Positions 36,992 to 46,140 of a DNA stretch of 60,932 nucleotides are shown one piece after another. Under the pieces are notes generated by a model, which saw only the letters and a list, made by a program, of their open reading frames with translations, had not been told where the DNA came from and searched no databases. Within the stretch, counting starts at the first letter, position 1; the number at the start of each line of letters is the position of its first letter. The position numbers and the translations under genes were made by a program. The stretch is from Caryophanales bacterium (GTDB lineage Bacteria; Bacillota; Bacilli; Bacillales; Amphibacillaceae): positions 1 through 60,932 of the forward strand of contig JAPFDS010000064.1 in assembly GCA_026168805.1 (NCBI GenBank). The letters run 5' to 3'.

Positions 36992-38289
36992 ACATTGATG
37001 AAATTATAAAAGCTGTACAAGGTGTAGACACACTTAAACGCTACGGTAAGGTTCTACGGGTAATTGGATTACTGATAGAATCAGAAGGTCCGGCGACACA
37101 TATTGGTGAGGTTTGCTATATTCACGCTACCTCAAATGACCCACCCATCCTAGCGGAAGTTGTAGGATTTAGTAATGAAAATATTATTTTAATGCCTTAT
37201 GCAGAAGTAACAGAGATTGGTCCAGGTTGCTTAGTCGAAGCTACCGGTCAACCTCTTATGGTAAAGATGGGAAAAGGACTAATCGGACATGTAATCGATC
37301 CATTAGGTCATCGATTAGATGGGATGGCTTTACCAACAGGCTTAACGAACTTTGCAACAGAGCGAACACCACCAAATCCAATGAGTCGTTCTCCAATTGA
37401 TGAACCCATTCAAGTTGGTGTGAAAGCAATTGATGCAATGCTTACTGTAGGAAAGGGCCAAAGAATAGGTATTTTTGCTGGAAGTGGAGTCGGAAAGAGT
37501 ACACTACTAGGAATGATTGCACGAAATAGTAATGCTGATATAAACGTGATTGCTCTCGTTGGAGAACGTGGGCGAGAAGTTCGTGAGTTTATTGAACATG
37601 ATCTAGGAGAAGAGGGATTACAGCGTACGATAGTCGTTGCAGCAACTTCTGATCAACCTGCATTGATGCGTATAAAAGGCGCTTATACAGCGACAGCTAT
37701 TAGTGAGTACTTTCGCGACCAAGGATACAACGTTAACTTGATGATGGATTCGGTTACTCGAGTTGCGATGGCTCAGCGTGAAATTGGCTTAGCGACAGGC
37801 GAACCGCCAACAACGAAGGGGTATACCCCGTCAGTGTTTGCTACTTTGCCAAAGTTACTGGAGAGAACAGGCACAAGTTCCACAGGGACGATCACTGCAT
37901 TTTATACAGTTTTAGTAGATGGTGACGATATGAATGAGCCAATAGCAGATACGGTTCGAGGGATTTTAGATGGACACTTTGTACTATCTAGGACTCTAGC
38001 AGAAAGAGGACAATATCCATCGATCGATATTTTGCAATCTGTCAGTAGAGTCATGCACAACATTATTGATGAAGATCATCGAAAAATTGCTGAAAAAATT
38101 CGTTCATTGATGGCTGTTTATGAAGAAAATAAAGATTTGATACAAATTGGTGCGTATAAACAAGGGTCAGACAAACAAATTGATACAGCTATTACGTATA
38201 CCCCTAAAATCAACCAATTTTTACAACAAGAAATGAAGGAACAATGTATGTTCGAAGATTCAGTAGAAATGCTCAAAAATCTCCTGTAA
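36988..38289 (+). CDS. fliI: Flagellar export ATPase FliI
   Basis: Hexameric F1-like ATPase of the type III export machine. Walker A GSGVGKST near 165-172, GERGREVREF, and the catalytic SVTRVAMAQREIGLA region. 433 aa. ATG overlaps the fliH stop by 4 bases (ATGA), so translation is coupled. Confidence 0.96.
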   Translation: MNIDEIIKAVQGVDTLKRYGKVLRVIGLLIESEGPATHIGEVCYIHATSNDPPILAEVVGFSNENIILMPYAEVTEIGPGCLVEATGQPLMVKMGKGLIGHVIDPLGHRLDGMALPTGLTNFATERTPPNPMSRSPIDEPIQVGVKAIDAMLTVGKGQRIGIFAGSGVGKSTLLGMIARNSNADINVIALVGERGREVREFIEHDLGEEGLQRTIVVAATSDQPALMRIKGAYTATAISEYFRDQGYNVNLMMDSVTRVAMAQREIGLATGEPPTTKGYTPSVFATLPKLLERTGTSSTGTITAFYTVLVDGDDMNEPIADTVRGILDGHFVLSRTLAERGQYPSIDILQSVSRVMHNIIDEDHRKIAEKIRSLMAVYEENKDLIQIGAYKQGSDKQIDTAITYTPKINQFLQQEMKEQCMFEDSVEMLKNLL

Positions 38290-38302
38290 GGGGGCATGAA
38301 CG

Positions 38303-38761
38303 ATGAATGACGCAGCTGCATTACATAAAATATGGCAAATAAGAGAAAATGAAAAGAAAAAAGCGGAGCAAGCTCATCAACAGTCTATCCAAGATTTTGA
38401 ACAGATTGCGCTGAAAATGTACGAAACACTAAAGAAAAAAGAAGCAACCGAAGAGGCATATGAAGAAAATATCAAGTCAATCATTTCAATTGAAAAAATG
38501 GAACAACATACAAGGTATATCGAGCAGTTGCTTCAACAAATTTCCTCTATGCAACAACGCGTTAATGATGCTCGAAATACAATGAATAAAAAACAACAAC
38601 TTGTTACAAATACTCACATCGAGATGAAAAAGGTTGAGAAACTAATCGAAACGAGAAACGAAGAAGCTAAACAACAAATGAAAAAAGAGGAAAATGCATT
38701 TATGGATGAGTTATCCATGCAGCAGTTCTTAAAACGAAAATTAGGTGAGTCTATTGTCTGA
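38303..38761 (+). CDS. fliJ: Flagellar export chaperone FliJ
   Basis: Central stalk-like coiled coil of the export ATPase. 152 aa, almost wholly alpha-helical and charged, rich in Gln, Lys and Glu. SD AAGGGGGC before ATG 38303. The identity rests on position between fliI and motE as well as composition. Confidence 0.9.
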   Translation: MNDAAALHKIWQIRENEKKKAEQAHQQSIQDFEQIALKMYETLKKKEATEEAYEENIKSIISIEKMEQHTRYIEQLLQQISSMQQRVNDARNTMNKKQQLVTNTHIEMKKVEKLIETRNEEAKQQMKKEENAFMDELSMQQFLKRKLGESIV

Positions 38762-39365
38762 GCAACAAACCCAAAGTCAACAAACTAAAAAAAATCCTAA
38801 TCCAATTGTTTGGTTCTTTTTTGCTATACTCATCCCGGTCATTGTAGCCATCATTATAACAATAGTCGTGCTATCAATAGCAGGGGTCGATGTTGGTTCT
38901 TGGGCAAAAGAGACCGGTAGTAAAATACCTGGCATATCATCCTTCGTGAAAACAGATGATGAAAAAGTAGCAGAAGAATTAACAGAAAATCATTCGCTTA
39001 AAATGAAAGAAAAAGATGATCAGATTGCGGAATTGGAAGATTTAGTTGATGATCATCTCCATACAATAGAAACATTAAAAGATAATACTTTAAAACTTGA
39101 ACAACAATTAGAATCCAACGAAGAAATTAGTAGTTCGGAGCTTGAGTTAGATGAAGAGCATACAGATACCATTAAAGAAATGGCTTCTTCGTATCGCAAA
39201 ATGGACCCTAAACAAGCGGCTGTCATAATTGAAAAAATGGATCGTTCGATCGCTCTAGACATTTTGCATGAACTATCAAATGATGTACGCGGAAAAATCA
39301 TTGAAGAAATGACAGCAGATAAGGCAGTAGAAATTACGGAAGCATATATTAAACAATCGCAATGA
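38754..39365 (+). CDS. MotE/YlxF-like flagellar protein with MgtE N-domain-like tail
   Basis: 203 aa membrane protein: hydrophilic start, one transmembrane helix (about 18-42), a coiled coil (about 70-135), and a C-terminal segment KMDPKQAAVIIEKMDRSIAL like the MgtE N-terminal or MotE domain. It corresponds to B. subtilis YlxF in position. MotE proteins elsewhere act as chaperones for the MotC stator part, but that is not shown for Bacilli. TTG 38754 is preferred, with AGGTGAG at 38743-38749; overlaps fliJ by 8 bases. Confidence 0.85.
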   Translation: MSEQQTQSQQTKKNPNPIVWFFFAILIPVIVAIIITIVVLSIAGVDVGSWAKETGSKIPGISSFVKTDDEKVAEELTENHSLKMKEKDDQIAELEDLVDDHLHTIETLKDNTLKLEQQLESNEEISSSELELDEEHTDTIKEMASSYRKMDPKQAAVIIEKMDRSIALDILHELSNDVRGKIIEEMTADKAVEITEAYIKQSQ

Positions 39366-39393
39366 TTTTCACGTTTTGAAAGGGGGTGATTTC

Positions 39394-41088
39394 ATGAACT
39401 TCGCAGCGGTATTTTTGTCAAGTCCAAGTGTTCATATATCAAATCAACGAGATGTCCCTAGCGATAACAATAATTCTTTCGCGTCTTTATTCGAGGGTAT
39501 TACAACCTCGGACAATGTAAGTGAAGATACATCTGAACAACTAAAACAATTGTTAAATAGTATAAAGAAGTTGCTAGAATTAGAAGGTGGGAAAAAGTTA
39601 GAACCTGATAATAAGCGACACATCCTTCCAATTACTTTGATGCAAAACCCAATTAGTACGATGGGAGAACTTGAAAAGTTTTTGGATGAGCAGTATTCCC
39701 ATATTATAGAGCAACTAGAAGCGGCAATATCTATGCTGAGTCAAAGTGAAGTAGCGGAAGAACTTGTAATGATTATGGATCAATTAGAACAAATTTTAAA
39801 CGATCACAAGGGCGAAGAAACCGCATTTACGGACGAGCAACTTTCGCATATGTTAGAACAGCTTGAAGTAGCACTCGCTTTCGTTCATCAACATGATATA
39901 TCTGATGACAATGAATTGCATGCATTGGAAGATTATTTTCAAGATATGTCTGATCATTTATCAATGAATCAATCCCTTTCACGTTTAATGGAGCAACTTG
40001 AAAATGGAGACATTTCAGAGGAACAATTGGTTCAAGTGGTACAAGCGTTAAAGGACATTCTTTCGAACATTCCTGAAGAGATGAAACTAAGCAATGAACA
40101 AATGGTGAAAGTTTCATCTGTTATTCATGCGATCGAGCAACAATTGAAAGGAAATAATCCAATCAATATGTTTGCACAAATATCTCAAAGGTTTGATAGT
40201 GGGTCTTTTACGAATCAAGAGGGAAATGTTCCGAGCGGTCTGTATGCTACGTCAAAAGCTATACAAGAAGTTTCTACACAAGCGCATGAATTAATTGAAG
40301 AAGTCTTGAATCAAGAACAATCTGTGAAAATTCATAAACAACTTGCGCAGCTTCTAGAACAAGCCCTACACCTGAAGCAACAACTTACGTCTTTAGGGGA
40401 TGAGGAATTAGCAGAAGGTGAAAAAGATACAGTTGATAAGATTTGGTCGAATTTACAGTCAATGTACGAAAAAAGAACTTCCATAAATAAAGGTGGAATA
40501 TATACCGAAAATGCTAAAGTGAGGCCTGCTGACGTCGGAACATGGCTTCAACATATGGTTGCCGATACAGAATTGGCACAGACGCAATCACATATTTCCA
40601 TGCACCAACAGATGACACCTGTAGAACAATATGTTATGCATATTCGGACACAAGATGGAGGAGCTTTGCAAAATGAGCAAATGATGCAGCAGTTTCAACA
40701 GATAGTGAACCAAAGTGCTCTAGGAAAAAATCAATTTTTAAAGCAGTTATCGATCACGATCCAGCCAGAGCAATTAGGTGAAATGACTATTCGTCTCGTC
40801 CAAATAGAAGGTGAGATGATTGCAAAAATTACTGTTACTTCACAAGCGACGAAAAGTGCACTGGAGTCTAATCTTCATCAATTAAAGAATATGTTCGCAC
40901 CTCATCAAGTGATGATTGAAAAACAAGAGGGAGATTCCCAAGCTAATTTCGAACAAGACAATACGAAAGAAGACCAACAACAATCGTCACACCAAAATGA
41001 AGAAGACCATCATGGAGATGACAAAGAACAAGGAAGTTTCCAGGAGAAATTCGAACAAATATTAGAAGAGACAGTAGGTGAACATTAA
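39394..41088 (+). CDS. fliK: Flagellar hook-length control protein FliK
   Basis: Secreted ruler that sets hook length and then switches FlhB specificity. A long Gln/Glu/Leu-rich helical middle (about 60-380) with recurring EQLE units precedes the hook-control domain (LSITIQPEQLGEMTIRLVQI through LKNMFAPHQVMIEKQ, about 445-515), then an acidic Gln/His-rich tail. 564 aa. ATG 39394 follows AAGGGGGTGAT. Confidence 0.93.
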   Translation: MNFAAVFLSSPSVHISNQRDVPSDNNNSFASLFEGITTSDNVSEDTSEQLKQLLNSIKKLLELEGGKKLEPDNKRHILPITLMQNPISTMGELEKFLDEQYSHIIEQLEAAISMLSQSEVAEELVMIMDQLEQILNDHKGEETAFTDEQLSHMLEQLEVALAFVHQHDISDDNELHALEDYFQDMSDHLSMNQSLSRLMEQLENGDISEEQLVQVVQALKDILSNIPEEMKLSNEQMVKVSSVIHAIEQQLKGNNPINMFAQISQRFDSGSFTNQEGNVPSGLYATSKAIQEVSTQAHELIEEVLNQEQSVKIHKQLAQLLEQALHLKQQLTSLGDEELAEGEKDTVDKIWSNLQSMYEKRTSINKGGIYTENAKVRPADVGTWLQHMVADTELAQTQSHISMHQQMTPVEQYVMHIRTQDGGALQNEQMMQQFQQIVNQSALGKNQFLKQLSITIQPEQLGEMTIRLVQIEGEMIAKITVTSQATKSALESNLHQLKNMFAPHQVMIEKQEGDSQANFEQDNTKEDQQQSSHQNEEDHHGDDKEQGSFQEKFEQILEETVGEH

Positions 41089-41568
41089 ATGAATCCAATT
41101 GATCCATCGTATTATATTCATAACAATCAACAGGACCGAGCACCTTCACCTGAATTGGGTAAAAATGAATTTTTGAAAATATTAATGACCCAACTGCAAA
41201 ATCAGGATCCACTTGATCCAATGGACGATCGAGAGTTCATTTCTCAAATGGCAACATTTTCGCAACTAGAACAAATGATGACGATGACTCAATCGATCGA
41301 ACAACTCGTCGATAATCAAATGATCTCACCGGTTATCAAGTACAGTCATATGATTGGTCAGGAAGTAACGTATGAAAAGTACGATGAAGATACCGGAAAA
41401 GTTGAAAGTATAGAAACAAGTAAAGTAGTATCTGTCTCCCAAAAAGATGGATGGGCTGTTTTACAACTAGAAAATGGCGATAAAGTCATCGCTGATTCCA
41501 TTTTAGAAACAAGTACAGGAAAGGGACCTTCAGAAGGTTCAGAGGAAAGTGAAACAGATGAAAAATAA
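41089..41568 (+). CDS. flgD: Flagellar hook-capping protein FlgD
   Basis: Scaffold for hook assembly. Typical N-terminal motif GKNEFLKILMTQLQNQDPLDPMDD (about 24-47) and FISQMATFSQLEQM. 159 aa; it lacks the large C-terminal domain of the enterobacterial protein, as in other Bacilli. Its ATG directly abuts the fliK stop codon. Confidence 0.95.
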   Translation: MNPIDPSYYIHNNQQDRAPSPELGKNEFLKILMTQLQNQDPLDPMDDREFISQMATFSQLEQMMTMTQSIEQLVDNQMISPVIKYSHMIGQEVTYEKYDEDTGKVESIETSKVVSVSQKDGWAVLQLENGDKVIADSILETSTGKGPSEGSEESETDEK

Positions 41569-41923
41569 CGTTTTTCATGTACAGAACCAAGTGCCAGTGA
41601 AACATAGTATCCCAACAGATAGGCACAAAAAAACAGATGTTTCATTTAAAGATATTCTTCAAAATAAACAATTGAATATAAGTAATCATGCTAAAAGTCG
41701 AATGGAAGAAAGAAATATCAAACTGGACGAAACGAAATGGAACAAAATGCAAGAAAAATTAAAAGATGCGAAAGCAAAAGGCGTAACTGATTCGTTAGTA
41801 TTGATGAATGATGCAGCCTTACTAGTAAGTGTAAAGAATAACACAGTGATTACTGCATTGAACCGATCTGAAATGGAAAGCAAATTAATCACGAATATTA
41901 ATGGGGCTATTGTGCTTGATTAA
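41558..41923 (+). CDS. Small flagellar operon protein (TIGR02530-like)
   Basis: 121 aa protein of unknown role, found between flgD and the hook gene in many Bacilli and Clostridia. It has the pattern SNHAKSRMEERNIKLDE, LMNDAALLVSVKNNTVITAL. No signal peptide or membrane segment. ATG 41558 overlaps the flgD end; GTG 41549 is an alternative, with GAGG at 41542-41545 between the two optimal spacings. The family assignment is from memory of the pattern. Confidence 0.82.
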   Translation: MKNNVFHVQNQVPVKHSIPTDRHKKTDVSFKDILQNKQLNISNHAKSRMEERNIKLDETKWNKMQEKLKDAKAKGVTDSLVLMNDAALLVSVKNNTVITALNRSEMESKLITNINGAIVLD

Positions 41924-41954
41924 TTGTCAAATGAAGCAATTATACAGGAAGAAT

Positions 41955-42006
41955 AGGCTGGACCTACATAAGGGAGCCTCAAGCTGTTGACCGAATGATA
42001 CAGCTT
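41955..42006 (+). other. Tandem hairpins in the leader of the hook gene
   Basis: AGGCT (41955-41959) pairs with AGCCT (41975-41979), enclosing CCT/AGG; directly after it AAGCTGT (41981-41987) pairs with ACAGCTT (42000-42006). There is no T run, so not a terminator. The 114-base gap before flgE is among the longest in the operon. It may be a stabilising or processing element. Confidence 0.5.
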
Positions 42007-42037
42007 ATCATAAGAGAAACCGAGAGGGGAAATTAAC

Positions 42038-42850
42038 ATGTTACGATCAATGTATGCAGGTGTTTCAGGAATGAAAGGATTTCAAACAAAATTAGACGTG
42101 ATTGGGAATAATATCGCCAACGTTAGTACAGTAGGATTTAAAAAAGGACGAGTGACTTTTCAAGATATGATGAGTCAGACAACGAGTAATGCACAAGGGC
42201 CTATCGATAATAGTAGAGGTGGAATAAACGCTCAACAAGTTGGTACAGGTTCTATCTTAGGGACAATTGATAATGTTCATACACAGGGACATAGAGAAAC
42301 GACGGATATTCCTTTAGATTTACAACTTCAGGGTGACGGAATGTTTGTAGTGCAAAGAGAGGGGGAAGGAGAAGACGCCCATTATACACGTGCAGGTAAT
42401 TTCGGATTAGATGATGATGGTTATATTGTAAATGCTGATGGATATTATCTACGAGATACAAATTTAGAGAGAATAGAAATTCCTTCAGACGCAAAAAGCT
42501 TTAGTATCGGTACTGATGGAAAAGTGACTTACGTTAAAGAGGGTGCCGATGAAGCAGAAGAGTCAAATGTTTTCATTGCGGTTCAATTATTTTCAAATCC
42601 AGGTGGACTCGAAAAGGTCGGAAATAGTCTCTATCAAGACACTCCAAATGCTGGAAAAGATGATGAGGTTAGTACACCTGACTCCGATGGTGCAGCTTCT
42701 ATCGTTAGTGGTGCTCTGGAAATGTCCAACGTAGATTTATCACAAGAATTCACAGAAATGATTACAGCTCAACGTGGATTCCAAGCAAACACGAGAATCA
42801 TTACAACTTCAGACGAGATCTTACAAGAACTTGTAAACTTAAAACGATAA
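42038..42850 (+). CDS. flgE: Flagellar hook protein FlgE (FlgG-type)
   Basis: Builds the hook. N-terminal motif MLRSMYAGVSGMKGFQTKLDVIGNNIANVSTVGFK pattern (residues 1-35) and C-terminal VDLSQEFTEMITAQRGFQANTR. 270 aa, the short form typical of Bacilli, where it was first named FlgG. SD GAGAGGGGAA. It lies after flgD and before flbD, which supports hook rather than distal rod. Confidence 0.92.
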   Translation: MLRSMYAGVSGMKGFQTKLDVIGNNIANVSTVGFKKGRVTFQDMMSQTTSNAQGPIDNSRGGINAQQVGTGSILGTIDNVHTQGHRETTDIPLDLQLQGDGMFVVQREGEGEDAHYTRAGNFGLDDDGYIVNADGYYLRDTNLERIEIPSDAKSFSIGTDGKVTYVKEGADEAEESNVFIAVQLFSNPGGLEKVGNSLYQDTPNAGKDDEVSTPDSDGAASIVSGALEMSNVDLSQEFTEMITAQRGFQANTRIITTSDEILQELVNLKR

Positions 42851-42853
42851 ATA

Positions 42854-42903
42854 GGGAGGGAGAGAGTACGAGAGGATAACACTCTTGTACTCTCTAACAA
42901 TTA
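42854..42903 (+). promoter_or_regulatory. SD site separated from flbD start by a hairpin
   Basis: GGGAGG at 42854-42859 is the only good SD before flbD, 44 bases from its ATG (42904). A 14-bp hairpin fills the gap: 42861-42874 pairs with 42882-42895 (one G-U), loop of 7. With the hairpin folded out, SD and ATG are about 9 bases apart, normal spacing. No SD is found in the 8 bases after the hairpin. Known precedent: phage T4 gene 38. Confidence 0.65.
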
Positions 42904-43125
42904 ATGATTCGACTCATGCGGTTAAATGGAGAGCAATTTGCATTACACGTATTTAAAATTGAACAAATTCAATCATATCCTGATACAACGATTACCCTAA
43001 TAAATGGGAAGAAAATTGTAGTGAAAAACAGTGAGGAAGAAGTGATTGAGCAGATACATTCATTTTATAGAACGATTGGCATGCATGGCGATGACTTTGA
43101 AGTAGGTGATAGTTCGAATGAGTAA
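42904..43125 (+). CDS. flbD: FlbD/SwrD flagellar protein
   Basis: 73 aa protein matching the FlbD family ([14 protein letters not shown]..., [17 protein letters not shown]). In B. subtilis the equivalent, SwrD, increases motor torque and is needed for swarming. No membrane segment. ATG 42904 gives the conserved MIRL start, though the SD lies beyond a hairpin. Overlaps fliL by 8 bases. Confidence 0.9.
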   Translation: MIRLMRLNGEQFALHVFKIEQIQSYPDTTITLINGKKIVVKNSEEEVIEQIHSFYRTIGMHGDDFEVGDSSNE

Positions 43126-43537
43126 ATTAATGAAAACAATGGTTACCACTCTTGTTATTCTAATATTAGGAGGAGCAATTGCTCTTGTTGTTATTTTAAA
43201 TATGGATGAAGATGGTAATCCTGATGGAGCTCAATCTGTTGACGAACTGGTGAAATATTCATATGAAACACCAGAACTGACAACAGATTTAGAAGATGGA
43301 AGCTTTGTTCGCATTCAATTTCAAATTGTGACGGACGGCAAAAAAGCTCGGGATGAAATATCAAAAAGAGATTTCCAATTAAAAAACATTTTAATCAAAG
43401 AATTAGCAGAGATGGATGAGGAAGTATTTTCAACAGGTTTAGATGAATTGGAAGAGGATTTAGTAGAACGATTAAATGAGCTAATGACAACTGGTGATGT
43501 AACAGAAGTTTATACAATTAATAAAATCTTGCAATAA
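43118..43537 (+). CDS. fliL: Flagellar basal-body-associated protein FliL
   Basis: Single-pass membrane protein at the base of the motor that supports stator function. Transmembrane helix at about 8-30 ([19 protein letters not shown]), then the extracytoplasmic domain. 139 aa from ATG 43118, set by AGGTGA (43104-43109). Confidence 0.93.
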   Translation: MSKLMKTMVTTLVILILGGAIALVVILNMDEDGNPDGAQSVDELVKYSYETPELTTDLEDGSFVRIQFQIVTDGKKARDEISKRDFQLKNILIKELAEMDEEVFSTGLDELEEDLVERLNELMTTGDVTEVYTINKILQ

Positions 43538-43568
43538 AGCATGATAGAGCTCCAATATGGAGGTGAGT

Positions 43569-44570
43569 ATGTTGGTAGAAGAAGTTCTGTCACAAGGTGA
43601 AATTGATGCTTTACTCTCAGCGATCACATCTGGTGAGATGGATGCAGAGGAGCTAAAGCAAGAAGAACAAGAACAAAAAGTGCGTGTGTACGACTTTAAA
43701 CGAGCACTCAGATTTTCAAAAGACCAAATTAGAGGGATTTCAAGAATTCATGAAAATTATGCACGCCTATTAACTACGTTCTTTTCAGCACAACTAAGAA
43801 CATATGTAAATATCTCAGTCGCTTCGGTCGACCAAGTTCCTTATGAGGAATTTATCCGGTCCATTCCTAAGATGACTGTTCTCAATATATATAGTGTTGA
43901 ACCGCTCGAAGGCCGGATGCTTATGGAAGTAAATCCAAACATTGCCTATAGTCTATTAGATCGACTATTAGGTGGAAAAGGAAATGGTGTCAAGCAGGTT
44001 GATAGTTTAACAGAAATTGAAACGATGTTAATGTCGCAACTGTTTGAGAAATCACTATCAAATCTAAAAGAAGCTTGGGCATCTATTGTCGATATTGATC
44101 CTGTTTTAGAAGATTTTGAAGTAAATCCACAATTTTTACAAATGGTTTCACCGAACGAAACGGTGGTAGTTGTGTCATTAAATACAGAGATTGGTGATAC
44201 AAGTGGAATGATCAACATTTGTATTCCACATATTGTATTAGAACCTATTATCCCGAATCTATCAGTTCATTATTGGATGCAGACAGTTGATAAACAACGA
44301 GATCCTGAAGCATATGAAATCATTAATGAAAACATCCAACATGCACATATAGAAGCAAAGGCAATTCTAGGTGAGACCTCTATTGACATTGAAAGTTTTC
44401 TTAAATTACATACGAATGATGTCATCCGTTTAAAACAACCGATTGAAGAACCGCTGCGTTTAACGATTGATAATGCCCCTAAATTTTATGTACAACCAGG
44501 GAAATCTAAAAAACATATGGCGGTCCAAGTGTTAGAAAGAGTGAAGGAGGGGAATGAAGATGGTAAGTGA
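43569..44570 (+). CDS. fliM: Flagellar motor switch protein FliM
   Basis: C-ring protein that binds phosphorylated CheY through its N-terminal peptide LSQGEIDALLSAI (about 7-19). A CheC-like middle domain and a C-terminal FliN-like SpoA domain (about 250-330) follow. 333 aa from ATG 43569, with SD TGGAGGTGAG at 43558-43567. Confidence 0.95.
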   Translation: MLVEEVLSQGEIDALLSAITSGEMDAEELKQEEQEQKVRVYDFKRALRFSKDQIRGISRIHENYARLLTTFFSAQLRTYVNISVASVDQVPYEEFIRSIPKMTVLNIYSVEPLEGRMLMEVNPNIAYSLLDRLLGGKGNGVKQVDSLTEIETMLMSQLFEKSLSNLKEAWASIVDIDPVLEDFEVNPQFLQMVSPNETVVVVSLNTEIGDTSGMINICIPHIVLEPIIPNLSVHYWMQTVDKQRDPEAYEIINENIQHAHIEAKAILGETSIDIESFLKLHTNDVIRLKQPIEEPLRLTIDNAPKFYVQPGKSKKHMAVQVLERVKEGNEDGK

Positions 44571-45756
44571 TGGTTCGCTTTCGCAAGAAGAAATTGATGC
44601 TCTGTTATCGATTGGTGGAGAAGATGATTCAACAGAACCTGAAGATGATACACATGAAGCCGATGTGCATGACTATTTATCTACCATTGAAATCGATACG
44701 TTAGGTGAAATTGGGAATATTTCCATTGGCAGCTCAGCAACAACTTTGTCAACATTATTAAATCAAAAGGTAAATATCACTACACCACGTGTTTCGATCG
44801 TTAAAAAAGCTGAACTATATGAACAGTTTTCTGCGGAACATGTCCATGTGAAAGTAAATTATGTAGAAGGTTTTTCTGGAGAAAACGTGTTTGTTGTACA
44901 GTCTAAAGATGCTGCTATTATTTCTGATATTATGCTTGGTGGTGATGGGACAGATCCTGACACAGATTTAACAGAAATTCATCTGAGTGCGGTTCAAGAA
45001 GTTATGAATCAAATGATGGGGACTGCTGCCACAAGCATGTCAACTATTTTTAATAAACGAGTGAATATTTCGCCACCTTCTATTGAGATTAAAGAAGCGA
45101 ATGGTGATCAAAATTTTGTAGATGAAATTGATGAAGAGATTTTTGTTAAAGTTTCATTTCAACTGGAAGTCGGAACTTTAATTGATTCTAGTATTATGCA
45201 ATTGATTCCTTTTCCGTTTGCTTATGATCTTGTAGAAGAATTATTAGAAGTGTCAGATATGGAAGATGTAAAAAAGGCAAACGAAGCCGATGAGACGTTA
45301 CAACAGAGCTCGGCGACAATTGAAGAACGGGTGGAACAGAAGCAGGAAAAAGTAGAACAGCCAAAAGAACAAATTTCTACTAACCCAGGCGCACATCAGC
45401 CACAATACTTAGGCTCTCATGTTGATCAGCAAAATGCTGATGTTCAAACGGCGAACTTTTCAAATTTTGAAGAAGTTCCTTTGTCTGAAAATGAGCATCG
45501 AAACCTAGATATGTTACTAGATGTTCCGCTTAAAGTTACTGTTGAACTAGGTAGAACGAACCGACCAATTAGAGAAATACTCGATTTGTCACCTGGATCT
45601 ATTATTGAATTAGATAAACTCGCTGGGGAACCAGTTGATATATTAGTGAATGAAAAACTAATTGCCAAAGGTGAGGTAGTCGTCATTGATGAAAACTTTG
45701 GTGTAAGAGTTACAGATATCGTAAGTAAAACCGATCGAATTAAATCGTTACAATAA
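44560..45756 (+). CDS. fliY: Flagellar motor switch phosphatase FliY
   Basis: Dual-role C-ring protein of Bacilli: dephosphorylates CheY-P and serves as FliN. It has its own CheY-binding peptide LSQEEIDALLS at the N-terminus, two CheC-like phosphatase helices (TLGEIGNISIGSSATTLS, AVQEVMNQMMGTAATSMS), a Gln/Glu linker (about 245-305), and a FliN domain (about 315-398). 398 aa from ATG 44560, well spaced from AAGGAGGG. Overlaps fliM by 11 bases. Confidence 0.94.
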   Translation: MVSDGSLSQEEIDALLSIGGEDDSTEPEDDTHEADVHDYLSTIEIDTLGEIGNISIGSSATTLSTLLNQKVNITTPRVSIVKKAELYEQFSAEHVHVKVNYVEGFSGENVFVVQSKDAAIISDIMLGGDGTDPDTDLTEIHLSAVQEVMNQMMGTAATSMSTIFNKRVNISPPSIEIKEANGDQNFVDEIDEEIFVKVSFQLEVGTLIDSSIMQLIPFPFAYDLVEELLEVSDMEDVKKANEADETLQQSSATIEERVEQKQEKVEQPKEQISTNPGAHQPQYLGSHVDQQNADVQTANFSNFEEVPLSENEHRNLDMLLDVPLKVTVELGRTNRPIREILDLSPGSIIELDKLAGEPVDILVNEKLIAKGEVVVIDENFGVRVTDIVSKTDRIKSLQ

Positions 45757-45771
45757 AGGGAGGAAAAATAA

Positions 45772-46134
45772 GTGGGAAAAAAAGTTCTAATCGTAGATGA
45801 TGCAGCATTTATGCGCATGATGATTAAAGATATATTAGAGAAAAATGGGTATGACGTTGTCGGAGAGGCGCAAGATGGTGCAGAAGCAGTTGAGTTGTTC
45901 AATGAGCTAGGGCCTGACTTGGTTACAATGGACATTACTATGCCTGAAAAGGATGGAATTGCAGCTTTAAAAGAAATTAAAGAAGTCGACTCGAGCGCGA
46001 TTATTATTATGTGCTCAGCAATGGGGCAACAAGCGATGGTCATTGATGCCATTCAAGCAGGGGCAAAAGATTTTATCGTCAAACCATTTCAAGCGGATCG
46101 TGTAATCGAAGCGATTGAAAAGGCACTGTCCTAA
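45772..46134 (+). CDS. cheY: Chemotaxis response regulator CheY
   Basis: Receiver-only regulator that, when phosphorylated by CheA, acts on FliM and FliY. Acid pocket Asp9/Asp10, phosphoacceptor Asp54 (TMDITMP), conserved Lys104 (VKPF). 120 aa. Starts with GTG 45772 after AAGGGAGGA. Confidence 0.96.
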   Translation: MGKKVLIVDDAAFMRMMIKDILEKNGYDVVGEAQDGAEAVELFNELGPDLVTMDITMPEKDGIAALKEIKEVDSSAIIIMCSAMGQQAMVIDAIQAGAKDFIVKPFQADRVIEAIEKALS

Positions 46135-46140
46135 TATATT

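Noticed and set aside
45444-46052. Long minus-strand frame (about 200 codons) opposite fliY and cheY
   Set aside because: Ser/Thr-rich translation typical of the antisense of acidic coding sequence; both sense genes are conserved and complete, and no minus-strand SD is present.
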